This document shows positions 37,470 to 47,493 of a DNA stretch of 64,000 nt, one piece after another. How positions within the stretch are numbered: the stretch's first letter is position 1; every line of letters starts with the position of its first letter. A program made the translations under genes and the position numbers. The DNA is taken from the NCBI GenBank assembly GCA_018660265.1, contig JABJKS010000089.1, positions 62,001-126,000 on the forward strand, written 5' to 3'. This stretch comes from Rhodospirillaceae bacterium (lineage in GTDB: Bacteria > Pseudomonadota > Alphaproteobacteria > GCA-2731375). A model generated the notes under the pieces. That model was not told where the DNA came from and did no database searches. It worked only from the letters and a program-made list of their open reading frames with translations.

Positions 37470-39812
37470 ATGACAAAGAACATTATCGGTATTGGCGCTG
37501 CCGTACAGCGTAAAGAGGACCACCGCTTCCTAACGGGAACCGGTCGGTTCAGTGATGACATCAAACAACCCAGGACCCTTGCCTCGGTGGTTCTGCGGTC
37601 ACCCCTGCCGCATGGTGAGATAACCACCATCGATGTAAGCGCGGCGCGGGCCGCACCAGGGGTTGTCCTGGTCTTGACGGCGGCCGATCTGGCGGACGAG
37701 ATTGCCGGGCCCATGCTCTCTCTGTCCAATGTGCCGCCATTCGATATTGGCCACCGCGATGGTCGCCCCGGCGCGGATGCTTCGCAATATCCCCTGGCCC
37801 AGGACCGGGTACGCTTTCTGGGCGAACCGGTGGCCTTCGTGGTCGCCGAGACTTTGGCCCAGGCCCAGGACGCTGCTGAGCGGATCATCGTCGATTACAC
37901 GCCGTTGCCCTCTGTCATGGAGTTTGAGGACGCCCTCGCTCCGAAAGCCGAACAGATCTGGGCCGATGCCCCGGGCAACATATCCTTTGACCATGATGTT
38001 GGCGACGAAGCCGCAACAGAAGCCGCCTTTGCCAAGGCCCATCATGTGGCCCGCCTGCCCCTGATCAACAACCGCGTCGTCATCGCCTTTATGGAGCCGC
38101 GATCTGCCATTGCCTCTTATGACGCCGCGAGTGAACGGCTGACATTGCAGGCGGGCTGCCAGGCCGCCCACAACCTGCGTGCGGCCCTAACCTCCATATT
38201 GGATATCGAACAGGACCGCCTGCATGTGATTGTGCCGGACACGGGCGGCGGATTCGGTGCCCGCAACGGCGTCTATCCGGAGTTTGTGCTGACCCTGGTC
38301 GCGGCCCGCCGTCTGGGCCGCGACGTTAAATGGACGGCCACCCGCAGCGAGGCCTTTTTGACCGACTTTCAGGCCCGCGATCACATATTCCATGGTGAAC
38401 TGGCCCTGGACAAGGAAGGTCATTTTCTGGGCCTGCGGGTCCGGGCCGATTGGCGTCATGGGGCCTATATCGCCTCCCGCAGTGTCTGGGTCATGGCGCA
38501 TTTTCTGGCCCAGGTCATGGGCGGCGGTTATCGCATGCCGACGGCCTATTTGAACCAACGGGGCGTCGTCACAAATACCGCACCGATGGGTGCCTATCGG
38601 GGCATTGGCCGGTTGGAAATAAACTATGTCCTGGAACGGTTGATCGACCAGGCCGGCCATGAGATGAACATAGACCCCCTGACCCTGCGGCAGCGGAATT
38701 TACTGAACGATGGGGACCTGCCCTGGACCATGCCCGGTGGCGCAGTGGTCACGACCGGAGAATTTACCGCCAATCTGGCCCGCGCGGTGGAACTGGCTGA
38801 TTGGCATGGTGCCCCCGCGCGGGCCAAGGCTGCACAAGCCCAGGGCCGACTGCACGGCATCGGCATGGGCATGTATGCGGAGAACGATGGCAGCACCCCA
38901 ACGGAGTTCGCCGAGATTGCCGTCGGCGCAGCGGGCCGGGTTACCGCATATCTTGGCACCCAGGATTTCGGCATGGGGCATGCCACCATGTATTCGCAAA
39001 TCCTGTCGGAAAAACTAGGTGTGGATTTCGACGCTATCGACGTGGTCTTTGGCGATAGCGACCTTGTCAAACGGGGTGCGGGCTCTCACGGTTCCCGTTC
39101 CGCCCGCATGGGCGGCACGGCGGCGGCGATGGGGGCGGACAAGGTCATTGCCACGGCCCGTGAAACGGCGGCCGATATGCTGGAAGCGGCCGCCGATGAC
39201 ATTACTTTTGAAGACGGCAGCTTTACCATCGCCGGGACGGACCGCACGGTAACCCTGTTTGAGGTTGCCGCCAAAATAGAGGCGGCGGGCGAAAAACTGG
39301 CGGGAGATGCTGATTTCGACGTTGCCGGGGAAACGATCAGCAACGGCGTGCATATCTGCGAGCTGACCGTTGATCCCGATGACGGTTCCATTCGTTTGGA
39401 GAACTATTCAGTCGTCGCCGACGTCGGGCGGATGGTAAATCCCATGATTGTCCATGGCCAGTTGCACGGCGGGGTCACCCAGGGTATCGGCCAGGCGTTA
39501 TGGGAGCGGGTGGTCTACGATCCCGACAATGGCCAAACCCTGACCGGCAGCCTGATGGATTATTGCCTGCCCAGAGCCGACAATCTGCCGAACTTTAATA
39601 TCGAATGCAATGAGGTGGCGGAACTGGACAACCCCATCGGTGCCAAAGGTGCGGGGGAAAGTGCCACCACCGGGGCACCAGCCGCCGTGATGAATGCCCT
39701 GGCCAATGCATTACAAAGCGTCGGGGCTGCGGCCGTCGACATGCCGGCAACGCCGGAAAAGGTCTGGCAGTCTTTGCGCACGGCAGGCGCGGCGGTTAGA
39801 AATTCTAGTTAA
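37470..39812 (+). CDS. xanthine-dehydrogenase-family molybdopterin-binding (CoxL-like) subunit
   Basis: 780 residues. The N-terminal a/b-hammerhead (RKEDHRFLTGTGRFSDDI) is followed by the molybdenum-cofactor domains, with GGGFGARNGVYPEF, AYRGIGRLE (in place of the usual AYRGAGRPE) and GAKGAGESATTGAP carrying the catalytic Glu730. Such subunits hydroxylate CO, aldehydes, heterocycles or nicotinate-like substrates, with FAD and 2Fe-2S partner subunits. Neither partner gene is in the surrounding DNA, so partners must be elsewhere. The AYRGAGR variation suggests an unknown substrate. Confidence 0.9.
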   Translation: MTKNIIGIGAAVQRKEDHRFLTGTGRFSDDIKQPRTLASVVLRSPLPHGEITTIDVSAARAAPGVVLVLTAADLADEIAGPMLSLSNVPPFDIGHRDGRPGADASQYPLAQDRVRFLGEPVAFVVAETLAQAQDAAERIIVDYTPLPSVMEFEDALAPKAEQIWADAPGNISFDHDVGDEAATEAAFAKAHHVARLPLINNRVVIAFMEPRSAIASYDAASERLTLQAGCQAAHNLRAALTSILDIEQDRLHVIVPDTGGGFGARNGVYPEFVLTLVAARRLGRDVKWTATRSEAFLTDFQARDHIFHGELALDKEGHFLGLRVRADWRHGAYIASRSVWVMAHFLAQVMGGGYRMPTAYLNQRGVVTNTAPMGAYRGIGRLEINYVLERLIDQAGHEMNIDPLTLRQRNLLNDGDLPWTMPGGAVVTTGEFTANLARAVELADWHGAPARAKAAQAQGRLHGIGMGMYAENDGSTPTEFAEIAVGAAGRVTAYLGTQDFGMGHATMYSQILSEKLGVDFDAIDVVFGDSDLVKRGAGSHGSRSARMGGTAAAMGADKVIATARETAADMLEAAADDITFEDGSFTIAGTDRTVTLFEVAAKIEAAGEKLAGDADFDVAGETISNGVHICELTVDPDDGSIRLENYSVVADVGRMVNPMIVHGQLHGGVTQGIGQALWERVVYDPDNGQTLTGSLMDYCLPRADNLPNFNIECNEVAELDNPIGAKGAGESATTGAPAAVMNALANALQSVGAAAVDMPATPEKVWQSLRTAGAAVRNSS

Positions 39813-40410
39813 AGGTCACCCCCGCCAGGGCCCTGGCCCGTCGGTCTCCCGGCCAAATACCAGGACTATCCGGTGCCACTGTTTGCGAGAAAATTACTGT
39901 GCCCTGTAGGGGTTCATCCAAGGTAACCTGACCGCCGTCGTTGGAAACCTCCACCACGCCGTTGAGGAGCAGGACGCCATAGACACCGTCGATCTGGCCA
40001 ACCCAGAAATCCGTGCCGCGGATACCAATGGTTGCCACCGGCGTCACAATGCGCAGGCTGCGGTGGCCCAGGCGACCGGAGGCAAATCGCATGCCGCCTT
40101 TCAGCAAATTTATGACGCCACCGCCACGACCGTCATAAATGAATTCGTCCAAGACAACCTTTGCCGCGGCCCCAATGGTCAATTCGCTGCCATCCTTGAA
40201 CAACAGTCCTGCGCGGGCGTTTTCTCCGGTCAGAACTGCCTCACCCGCAAATACGGGCAAATTCTTTTGCAAATCCCGGCGTGCACCGGCCAGCTCGCCG
40301 GCTACATGAGATTGGACACGCGCAACTTTGCCAATCGCCTTATTTTCCGCATACGCGGGGAAGTTCAGGCAGAGCAACAGCATAACAATTGTGACAGCGG
40401 CTCGGTTCAT
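39805..40410 (-). CDS. FecR-domain secreted protein
   Basis: 201 residues with an N-terminal signal peptide ending PAYA (about 1-21). The FecR domain follows: VFAGEAVLTGENARAGLLFKDGSELTIGAA, then IVTPVATIGIRGTDFWVGQ and GVYGVLLLNGVVEVSN. FecR proteins of this stand-alone type are periplasmic and often associated with adhesins or surface polymers rather than iron sensing. Its 3' end overlaps the CoxL-like gene by 8 bp, convergent. The porin gene starts 81 bp away in the other direction. Confidence 0.85.
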   Translation of the reverse strand: MNRAAVTIVMLLLCLNFPAYAENKAIGKVARVQSHVAGELAGARRDLQKNLPVFAGEAVLTGENARAGLLFKDGSELTIGAAAKVVLDEFIYDGRGGGVINLLKGGMRFASGRLGHRSLRIVTPVATIGIRGTDFWVGQIDGVYGVLLLNGVVEVSNDGGQVTLDEPLQGTVIFSQTVAPDSPGIWPGDRRARALAGVTFN

Positions 40411-40491
40411 AACGGTTCCAGCTTTTCCAATTTCAACGTAACATGACGCGCGAACTCAAATAATTCAACATAACAAAAATGGCTCTTCTGG

Positions 40492-41694
40492 ATGTCGATA
40501 CCTCGCGTCTCTGCAATATTGGTCTGTGTACTGATGCTCTCGCCCAATCTTGCGCAGGCATTCAATGCCTATGGGTCCGTGCGCTATCGCACGGAAGTGG
40601 TCGATCAACAGACCCAATCGCGAACCGGCGTCGCCAATACATTGCGCCTACGGGCCGGTCTGGTCACACACCCCATGGCCGGTTTTAGCGCTTTGCTTGA
40701 AGGTACGGGGGTTGCCGAAATCGGCCCGCGCCGATCCAGCAATGCCGCCCGCCCGGATAGCCGTTATCCAACCATAAACGATCCACAGAACCTGGACCTG
40801 ACCCAGGCGGCAATCCGCTACCGACCCGTGGAGCCGATTGCCCTGCGCCTTGGCCGACAGCGCATTGCCCGCGATAACCAGCGTTTCATTGGGCCCGTGG
40901 GCTTCCGCCAGACCCAGCAGACGTTCGACGCAGCATCTTTCTCCCTTGCGGATTATAAGGATTGGTTCCTCGACTATGATTACCTTTGGCAGGTTCGTCG
41001 TGTTGTCGGTCGTCGTGCGGGCAATGGGGCCGGTGCCCTTGATAGCGACAGCCACCTAATTCATGGCAGCTATCGAGGCATCAATAGCTGGCAATTTACT
41101 GCCTATGCCTACCTGTTTGACGTCGAGAACGATGCCTTCGACCTGGCCACATATGGCGGCTGGGCCCGGCATACCTGGCAACAGGGAATGGTAAAGTTTG
41201 CAGTTCGCGGTGAAGCTGCCTATCAACGGCCCCATAGAGAACAACCGGTGCCCGGATCCTATCATTACGGCCTGCTCGATGCACAGGCCCGCCACGGCCC
41301 CTGGATGTTGGGCCTTGGCCTGGAACAACTATCGGGCGATGCCACGGGGGCATTTCAAACACCCTTTGCGACCCTGCACAAATTCCAGGGTGCTACGGAT
41401 CAATTCCTCACAACGCCCCGGAATGGCGTAACGGATGGGTATTTGCAGGTTGCCTACAAGATCGGTGGCAGCCCATTCGACGTTGCAACAATATCCCATG
41501 TCCGTTTTTCAGGCACGGCACATGAGTTCCGCAGCGCTGATGGCGGTCGCCACCTGGGCCGGGAATATGGACTGACGGCAGAGCTGGGTTTTGAGAACGC
41601 GACCCGCATTACATTGCAGGGGGCCCGTTATGTGGCCGGAAACTTTTCGCAAGATACTGACAAGCTTTGGCTCAGTTTCGAAGCCGAGTTTTGA
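40492..41694 (+). CDS. outer-membrane porin, alginate-export/OprD-like beta barrel
   Basis: 400 residues. Signal peptide ending LAQA at about 22. The rest is beta-rich with alternating hydrophobic strands. LRLGRQRIARDNQRFIGPVGFRQ is the alginate-export (AlgE-type) family core. The last residue is Phe, as needed for barrel insertion by BAM. It probably lets a small, perhaps anionic, compound cross the outer membrane. The MFS exporter gene follows 14 bp later, so the two may move the same compound. Confidence 0.82.
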   Translation: MSIPRVSAILVCVLMLSPNLAQAFNAYGSVRYRTEVVDQQTQSRTGVANTLRLRAGLVTHPMAGFSALLEGTGVAEIGPRRSSNAARPDSRYPTINDPQNLDLTQAAIRYRPVEPIALRLGRQRIARDNQRFIGPVGFRQTQQTFDAASFSLADYKDWFLDYDYLWQVRRVVGRRAGNGAGALDSDSHLIHGSYRGINSWQFTAYAYLFDVENDAFDLATYGGWARHTWQQGMVKFAVRGEAAYQRPHREQPVPGSYHYGLLDAQARHGPWMLGLGLEQLSGDATGAFQTPFATLHKFQGATDQFLTTPRNGVTDGYLQVAYKIGGSPFDVATISHVRFSGTAHEFRSADGGRHLGREYGLTAELGFENATRITLQGARYVAGNFSQDTDKLWLSFEAEF

Positions 41695-41708
41695 CAGGTT
41701 CCTGAATT

Positions 41709-43205
41709 ATGCGATCGTTCACCTTCCGGCAATGGCTGATCCTGCTCACGGTGCAGTTCGCAACCCTGTTGTTTGGGGCCACCATGACATCCGTGGCGGT
41801 CATATTGCCGCAAATGAAGGGCGCACTGTCGGCAACCCAGGATCAGGTTTCCTGGATCATCACTTTCAATTTGGTCGCCACCGCCATCGCCACGCCATTG
41901 ACCGGCTGGCTGGCGTCCAAATTCGGCTGGCGCAATTTGATGGTGGGCTCCATCATCGGCTTCACCACTTTCTCGGTCCTGGCAGGTACCGCCGACTCCC
42001 TGGAGATCATGTTGATCACGCGGGTGGCCCAGGGTTTTGTGGGGGCGCCGATTTTTCCCCTCGGTCAGGCCATCATCCTGGCCAGTTTTTCCCGGTCCCA
42101 GCATCCCTTCGTCTTGATGGCTTGGGGCGTGGGCGGGGTTATGGGGCCAATTCTGGGTCCGTTATTCGGCGGCTTGGTTGCAGAATTGTTCAATTGGCGT
42201 TGGGCTTTTTACATGATCCTGCCCATGGGGATTATCGCCGCCCTTTTTGCCTTTGCCGCCCTGTCTAATGAAGAGAAGGGCAGCGCCCATAAGTTTGATT
42301 ATCTGGGCTTTGGCCTAATCGCAATTGCCATCGGCGCGACACAATTGATGTTTGACCGCGGACAACGTCTTGATTGGCTGGAATCCTACGAAATTCAGCT
42401 GGAACTGCTGTTGGCCGTGGTGTTCTTTTATCTATTCATGGTGCATATCCTCACCTCCCGCCACGCCCTGTTTGACCCGGCCACGTTCAAGGACCGAAAT
42501 TTCACCATCGGCGTCATTCTGGCGACCATTATGGGGGCGCTGCAATTTACCCCCATGGTTCTGTTTCCGCCGTTGCTGCAGGAATTACGCGGCTATCCTG
42601 ATGCCATTGTCGGCTATCTGATCTCGGCCCGGGGCATGGGCAATTTTTTGAGCTTTTTCTTTGTCGTCCAGTTCACCCGCTTCAACCCCCGGCTTTGTTT
42701 ATTTTTCGGCCTGGCCCTGCAATCCATCGCGGCGTTATGGATGGCATCCCTTGATATCAATATGACGACGTCGGATGTTTTCTGGACCAATATTCTCCAC
42801 GGCATCGGCTTTGGCACGGCTTATACCCCCATGGCGGTTTTAGCTTTTTCAACATTGTCGCCACGACTTTTAACTCAGGGAAATGCCATTTTTGCCCTGT
42901 TACGCCTGTTGGGCAGCAGTATCTTCATCTCGCTCACCTTGGTGGTGTTTTTCCGCTCCAGCGCCGAGGCGGGCATAAATCTGAACAGCCTGATCGATGC
43001 CTTTGATCTACGGAACCTCAGCGTCTGGATTACGACACTGGGGGAAACTGACCAGCCCGCCATGCGCCTACGTCTGTTGGCGGAGGTCAGACAGCAAGCC
43101 TCCATGATCGGCTATATCAACGCCTTCTATTTGCTGACCATTGCTTCATCCATAGCGGCACCCTTGGCCTTTTTCTTTGTAACCAAACGAAGCCCCAGGT
43201 CATAG
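41709..43205 (+). CDS. DHA2-family MFS drug exporter (EmrB/QacA-like)
   Basis: 498 residues with about 14 hydrophobic helices. WIITFNLVATAIATPLTGWLA and FIGVAS-like motifs around GFVGAPIFPLGQAIIL fit the DHA2 (EmrB) branch of drug:H+ antiporters. In Gram-negatives EmrB usually works with an EmrA membrane-fusion protein and an outer-membrane channel. Here no EmrA lies beside it, but a porin precedes it by 14 bp. The exported compound is unknown. Confidence 0.88.
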   Translation: MRSFTFRQWLILLTVQFATLLFGATMTSVAVILPQMKGALSATQDQVSWIITFNLVATAIATPLTGWLASKFGWRNLMVGSIIGFTTFSVLAGTADSLEIMLITRVAQGFVGAPIFPLGQAIILASFSRSQHPFVLMAWGVGGVMGPILGPLFGGLVAELFNWRWAFYMILPMGIIAALFAFAALSNEEKGSAHKFDYLGFGLIAIAIGATQLMFDRGQRLDWLESYEIQLELLLAVVFFYLFMVHILTSRHALFDPATFKDRNFTIGVILATIMGALQFTPMVLFPPLLQELRGYPDAIVGYLISARGMGNFLSFFFVVQFTRFNPRLCLFFGLALQSIAALWMASLDINMTTSDVFWTNILHGIGFGTAYTPMAVLAFSTLSPRLLTQGNAIFALLRLLGSSIFISLTLVVFFRSSAEAGINLNSLIDAFDLRNLSVWITTLGETDQPAMRLRLLAEVRQQASMIGYINAFYLLTIASSIAAPLAFFFVTKRSPRS

Positions 43206-43309
43206 CGAACGACAAAACTGTGGTCACCATAGCGCCCGGCTTCGCGGAACGTTATATTTCGTCCATCCTGTTTGAGGATATCGACGTATAAATAATTCGA
43301 GTACAGCGT

Positions 43310-44731
43310 ATGCAAGCCGAATTGGAAGCCGTCCTGAAGCGGGAAATTCCCAGGTGTCAGGCACTGATATCAGCTGAACGCCTCTCAGGCGGGGCCAGTC
43401 AGGAAACCTATCGTTTAACCATTCGGGAGTCGGATGGCGGCGATAGGCTGTTGGCCCTGCGTAGAGCGCCTGGTGGACACGATGAGGGCCGGGTCTCCTA
43501 CTATCCGGGCCTGGCAGCGGAAGCATTGTTGATGCAGTCCGCCAAAGCCGCAGGCGTGCCTGAGCCTGAGGTTTTTTATGTTCTGAAAGACCGCGACGGC
43601 CTGGGCAACGGTTTCATCATGTCCTGGTTAGAGGGGGAGGCGCTGGGCGCGCGGATCGTCCGCTCCCCCGACTTGGCGGAGATACGGCCAAAACTGGCCT
43701 ACGAATGCGGCCAGATCCTGGCCCGTATTCATGCCATTGACCTAAAGGCCACCGGCCTTGATCAGTGCCTGTCCCGGTTAAGCCCGGAAGAATACGTGCA
43801 CAATACCTGGGATCGCTACAAGGCATTTAACACGCCGCAACCCATGATCGATTATACGGGACGGTGGTTGTTGGATCATTTGCCCGATGTGGGTGCGGAA
43901 GCGTTGGTGCACAACGATTTTCGCAACGGCAATTTAATGATTTCCCCAAAAGGCGTGGTCGCCGTGTTGGATTGGGAGGTGGCCCATATTGGCGATCCGA
44001 TGCGGGATCTGGGCTGGATTTGCACCAATTCCTGGCGCTTTGGCCGTACCGACCTAGCCGTGGGCGGGTTCGGTACTTACGATGATTTGTTTGCCGGCTA
44101 TCAATCCGTGTCGGGACAGGTAGTAGATCCCCAGCGGGTGAAATTTTGGGAAGTGTTCGGGTCTTTCTGGTGGGCCATTGGTTGTCTAGGCATGGCGGAC
44201 CATTACCGCACGGGTCCCGATGCCTCGGTCGAGCGTCCGGCCATTGGTCGGCGCAGTTCCGAATGTCAAGTGGATTGCGTCAATCTGCTGATCCCAGGGC
44301 CGGTCGAATTGGTCTCGGAGCCTGACAGTACGAACGACGAGATGCCCCGGAACGATGAACTGTTGATCAGCGTGCGTAATTTTCTGCATGGCGACGTGAT
44401 GGCAGAGACAGAAGGGCGGACAAATTTCATGGCCCGGGTGGCCGGTAATTCCCTGGATATCGTCCTGCGCGATCAAGCCCTGGGGCCGGCGCATCGCCAC
44501 CTGGAACGGCAACGCCTGAACGCATTGTTCGTCGCAGACGACAGCCTGGAAAATTTACGCTGGCGCCTGGTCAATGGACTACGCCTGGGCGAAATGGCCC
44601 TTGATCATCCCGGCCTGGCACATCATCTACGCCAGACCGTGGTCAACCAGATCGCCATAGATCAACCAAAATACTCCGGCTTCAAGACGGCATTGGGTCA
44701 CAATACCTCCGAACGCTCTAGGTTCCGGTAA
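43310..44731 (+). CDS. APH-like phosphotransferase family protein with a C-terminal extra domain
   Basis: 473 residues. The aminoglycoside phosphotransferase/choline-kinase fold covers about 1-330: the catalytic loop is ALVHNDFRNGNLMI (around 200-210), and AVLDWEVAHIGDPMRDLGW has the Mg-binding Asp. The C-terminal ~120 residues are a helical domain (NFLHGDVM to HHLRQTVVNQIA) seen after phosphotransferases linked to acyl-CoA dehydrogenases (DUF6285-like). It probably phosphorylates a hydroxyacyl or related small metabolite rather than an antibiotic. It overlaps the crotonase gene by 14 bp tail to tail. Confidence 0.85.
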   Translation: MQAELEAVLKREIPRCQALISAERLSGGASQETYRLTIRESDGGDRLLALRRAPGGHDEGRVSYYPGLAAEALLMQSAKAAGVPEPEVFYVLKDRDGLGNGFIMSWLEGEALGARIVRSPDLAEIRPKLAYECGQILARIHAIDLKATGLDQCLSRLSPEEYVHNTWDRYKAFNTPQPMIDYTGRWLLDHLPDVGAEALVHNDFRNGNLMISPKGVVAVLDWEVAHIGDPMRDLGWICTNSWRFGRTDLAVGGFGTYDDLFAGYQSVSGQVVDPQRVKFWEVFGSFWWAIGCLGMADHYRTGPDASVERPAIGRRSSECQVDCVNLLIPGPVELVSEPDSTNDEMPRNDELLISVRNFLHGDVMAETEGRTNFMARVAGNSLDIVLRDQALGPAHRHLERQRLNALFVADDSLENLRWRLVNGLRLGEMALDHPGLAHHLRQTVVNQIAIDQPKYSGFKTALGHNTSERSRFR

Positions 44732-45518
44732 ACTTCGCGGGACGTTTTTCGACGAAGGCCGCCAGGCCCTCCTTGGCGTCGTTGGTCTTGCCCAGTTCCA
44801 CATTCACCGTCTTAAAATCCGCCACCGCAGTATCAAAGCCCTTTTCGATATACTTGCGGGAATTGGCAATGGTCGCCTTCACCGCCAAGGGTGCCTGGGC
44901 GCAGATTTTTTCCGCCAGTTCAATCGCCCGGTCCAGCTGCTGGCCCGTGGGCACCACTTCCTGGATATAGTTGAAGCGCAGCGCCGTTGCCGCATCGAAC
45001 TCATCGTCCGTCAACAAATACCGCATGGCATTGCCGTAACCGGCGCGCTGGACCATACGGATGGTCGCACCCCCCGTGGCCATCAGGTTGCGCTGTACTT
45101 CCAGTTGAGAAAAACGGCAGTCCTCAGCCGCGATAACGATATCGCAGGCCAGCATCAGCTCGACCCCAATGGTGTAAGTGATACCCTGAACAGCGGCGAC
45201 AATGGGCTTGCTACGGTGCGGGCCGGTAAGACCGAAACAATCGATATTGCCCTCGCCATAGATGGAGCCACCCTTGGCCCGGTGCGGTGTCATCGCCGGC
45301 ATATCCAGGCCCGCTGTGGTATGAGGCCCAACCGCATAAAGAACGCCGCATAGCAGGTCATCGTCATTTTCAAGCAAGGTATAGGCATCGCCCAGTTCCT
45401 GGCCCATTTTCGGTGTGTAGCCGTTGAATTTGTGGGGCCGGTCAACACCCATCAACAGCAACGGGCCACGGCGCTCTACATTGACGCGGCCATCCGGGTT
45501 TGAGGGATCATCTGCCAT
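44718..45518 (-). CDS. enoyl-CoA hydratase/isomerase (crotonase) family protein
   Basis: 266 residues with the crotonase fold: RPHKFNGYTPKMGQEL, TTAGLDM, ITYTIGVELMLACDIVIA. Glutamates corresponding to both hydratase acid/base residues are present, in IGVELM and FSQLEV. The oxyanion region MATGGATIRM is less typical. It is the last gene of a long leftward run that starts near 54132. Its substrate would be an acyl-CoA from that pathway. It starts 20 bp after the Abhydrolase_10-type gene. Confidence 0.87.
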   Translation of the reverse strand: MADDPSNPDGRVNVERRGPLLLMGVDRPHKFNGYTPKMGQELGDAYTLLENDDDLLCGVLYAVGPHTTAGLDMPAMTPHRAKGGSIYGEGNIDCFGLTGPHRSKPIVAAVQGITYTIGVELMLACDIVIAAEDCRFSQLEVQRNLMATGGATIRMVQRAGYGNAMRYLLTDDEFDAATALRFNYIQEVVPTGQQLDRAIELAEKICAQAPLAVKATIANSRKYIEKGFDTAVADFKTVNVELGKTNDAKEGLAAFVEKRPAKFTGT

Positions 45519-45538
45519 TATTGTGTACTCCTAAAATT

Positions 45539-47488
45539 CTAGTTTGCCATGACGGCGTCATAACGCGCTGCAGCGATACCCACGCACAGGGGGATATCTT
45601 CATTCAAAAGATACCGTAACGAGACCAGGGCAGCAGCAGCGGCCTCGACCTGCCGCAAATAGTCATCCCGGTCGCCATAGCGTTCGCCGATCGAGGGGCG
45701 GGGATCGCCCGTGGCATCGCGCCCGGCCTTATCCTTGGCAAACGGTATTGTGGAACCAATATATTCCAGCAGCTGCCCCGCCCCGCCCGTATCACCATGG
45801 CGAGGGTTGAAACCTGTATGGGAGGCGACGGGCACGGCCACATCAGGCATCGGTATACCGGCGGCCTCACAGCCGTTCTCGTTCACGGTCGAAACCCAAT
45901 CAGGATAGGGTGCTGCGCCCAAAGTCGCCGGGAACAGCCCGATGCCCCGGTCCGCATCTGGTCCGAGGTCCATTGGATAAATCCAGGTCATGGCCTCCCC
46001 ATCCGGCAGGGCCAATCCTGGCGTACCGGACAATGCGGCCATCACGTCCGCGCGTGAGCCGCGACGATCTTTGTTGGGATATGAACTACCGGGCGGGGCG
46101 ACATCGTCCCTTACCCAGATCAGCAGGTTCGCCAGGGCTGCGCGGTACAGGGGGCGATAGTCGACTATATTCATATAATTCTGGCCATGACTGCCAAACA
46201 TGGTGCGCCGGGCCAGTACGGCGACACCTGGCCCGTGCTGGGTTGAGGCGAATAGATAGCGGCGCACATTGTCGGGCAGCTCCGCATCCCCACCTGTATC
46301 CAGATCGCAATGGCTTAACCCCGCATCACCGCGCCAATATTCCGAAGAGGTGTCGGTATAGATGATCTTAGGCATGCCGCCCTTGGCGATCTGACGATCA
46401 AACAGACCCTCGATCTTCTCACTCAAAGGATCGGTCTGGGGCAGATCGGCGAACGGAAACTGATGGCCAAACGACGGCGTCGGCTGGACCGAAGGCTGGG
46501 CATAACGGTGGTTGAACTCGCCGCGCCGGCCACCGGCAATGTGCGCCAACATGCCGTCAAAGGCAGGCCGTCCCGCCTCATCCAGGTTCAGGCCGAAATA
46601 GAGATAGGTGCGTAGAAAGCGCCCGCACTGGGACTGCCCCTCCCCCACCGCATGATCGATTTCGCCGGCCGTGGGCGCGTCGGCGTCATAGCGCAGGTAG
46701 GAGGCCAGATCCCGGGTCGCCAACATGCCGGTACCAACCACGGGGCAATCGCGCGGCGTATATAGCAGGTCATAGATGCGCCCGGTCGCAAATCCGCCGT
46801 CCAGCCAGACATGGCCTGCCGCATCAAAGTGCCATGTGGCCCTGTCAATAACCTCCGCCGCACCATATACACCGTCGCGCACCATCAGGGCGGCATCAGG
46901 CTCGTTGTTATCAGCGGCAATAATCAGTTGGTGGCGTCCCAGATCGCCCACATGCTGATCCGTCAATGGCAGGCTGTCGCAGGCCGCATTTACTTGCAGG
47001 CGCAACTGCATTTGGCTCGCGGGTCGGCGTGCCTCTATTGGCACCTGTGGCGGCATCAGGCCGATGCGCATACGTTCGGGCGTACGGGGCACATCCCACT
47101 GCCAGCCGGCCCAGGCCACAGTCCAGCCATGTTCGAAAAGGAAACCGTCACCGGCAGCGATATCGGCGGAATTATCCGTGGTCATGGGGGATTGATTGAA
47201 CCGCGCCAGCACCCGCTTGCCCCGGTTCGGCACCTGCATCAACAAGGCCCTGTTACCCTGCCTCACCAGCAAAGGCCGCAGGATGGTCACATCGCCGCTG
47301 TAGTGAACCAGGCCGTCATTGTCGCGGGGTGCAAGATCCAGATCCACCACACCGGCGTTGGCCGCATGCAACGGATCTGCCGTGTAGTGAGCGATAGCCT
47401 CTATCCGCTCATACGGGCCGACAGCGCCAAACGATTGGCCATTTTCATAGGGTTCACGGGACAAAATCTCAAGACGGGACAACGGCAT
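45539..47488 (-). CDS. Abhydrolase_10-type alpha/beta hydrolase
   Basis: 649 residues. VGPYERIEAIAHYTADP at the start is the usual N-terminus of the family annotated as alpha/beta hydrolase domain (Abhydrolase_10). The nucleophile is Ser286 in GEGQSQCGRFLRT. A catalytic Asp and His would lie in the C-terminal half, near DTSSEYWRGD and NHRY or ASTQHG. No signal peptide is visible. The enzymes are probable esterases of large substrates. It follows the paralogue gene by 5 bp and precedes the crotonase by 20 bp, so it belongs to the same transcription unit. Confidence 0.82.
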   Translation of the reverse strand: MPLSRLEILSREPYENGQSFGAVGPYERIEAIAHYTADPLHAANAGVVDLDLAPRDNDGLVHYSGDVTILRPLLVRQGNRALLMQVPNRGKRVLARFNQSPMTTDNSADIAAGDGFLFEHGWTVAWAGWQWDVPRTPERMRIGLMPPQVPIEARRPASQMQLRLQVNAACDSLPLTDQHVGDLGRHQLIIAADNNEPDAALMVRDGVYGAAEVIDRATWHFDAAGHVWLDGGFATGRIYDLLYTPRDCPVVGTGMLATRDLASYLRYDADAPTAGEIDHAVGEGQSQCGRFLRTYLYFGLNLDEAGRPAFDGMLAHIAGGRRGEFNHRYAQPSVQPTPSFGHQFPFADLPQTDPLSEKIEGLFDRQIAKGGMPKIIYTDTSSEYWRGDAGLSHCDLDTGGDAELPDNVRRYLFASTQHGPGVAVLARRTMFGSHGQNYMNIVDYRPLYRAALANLLIWVRDDVAPPGSSYPNKDRRGSRADVMAALSGTPGLALPDGEAMTWIYPMDLGPDADRGIGLFPATLGAAPYPDWVSTVNENGCEAAGIPMPDVAVPVASHTGFNPRHGDTGGAGQLLEYIGSTIPFAKDKAGRDATGDPRPSIGERYGDRDDYLRQVEAAAAALVSLRYLLNEDIPLCVGIAAARYDAVMAN

Positions 47489-47493
47489 GCAAA

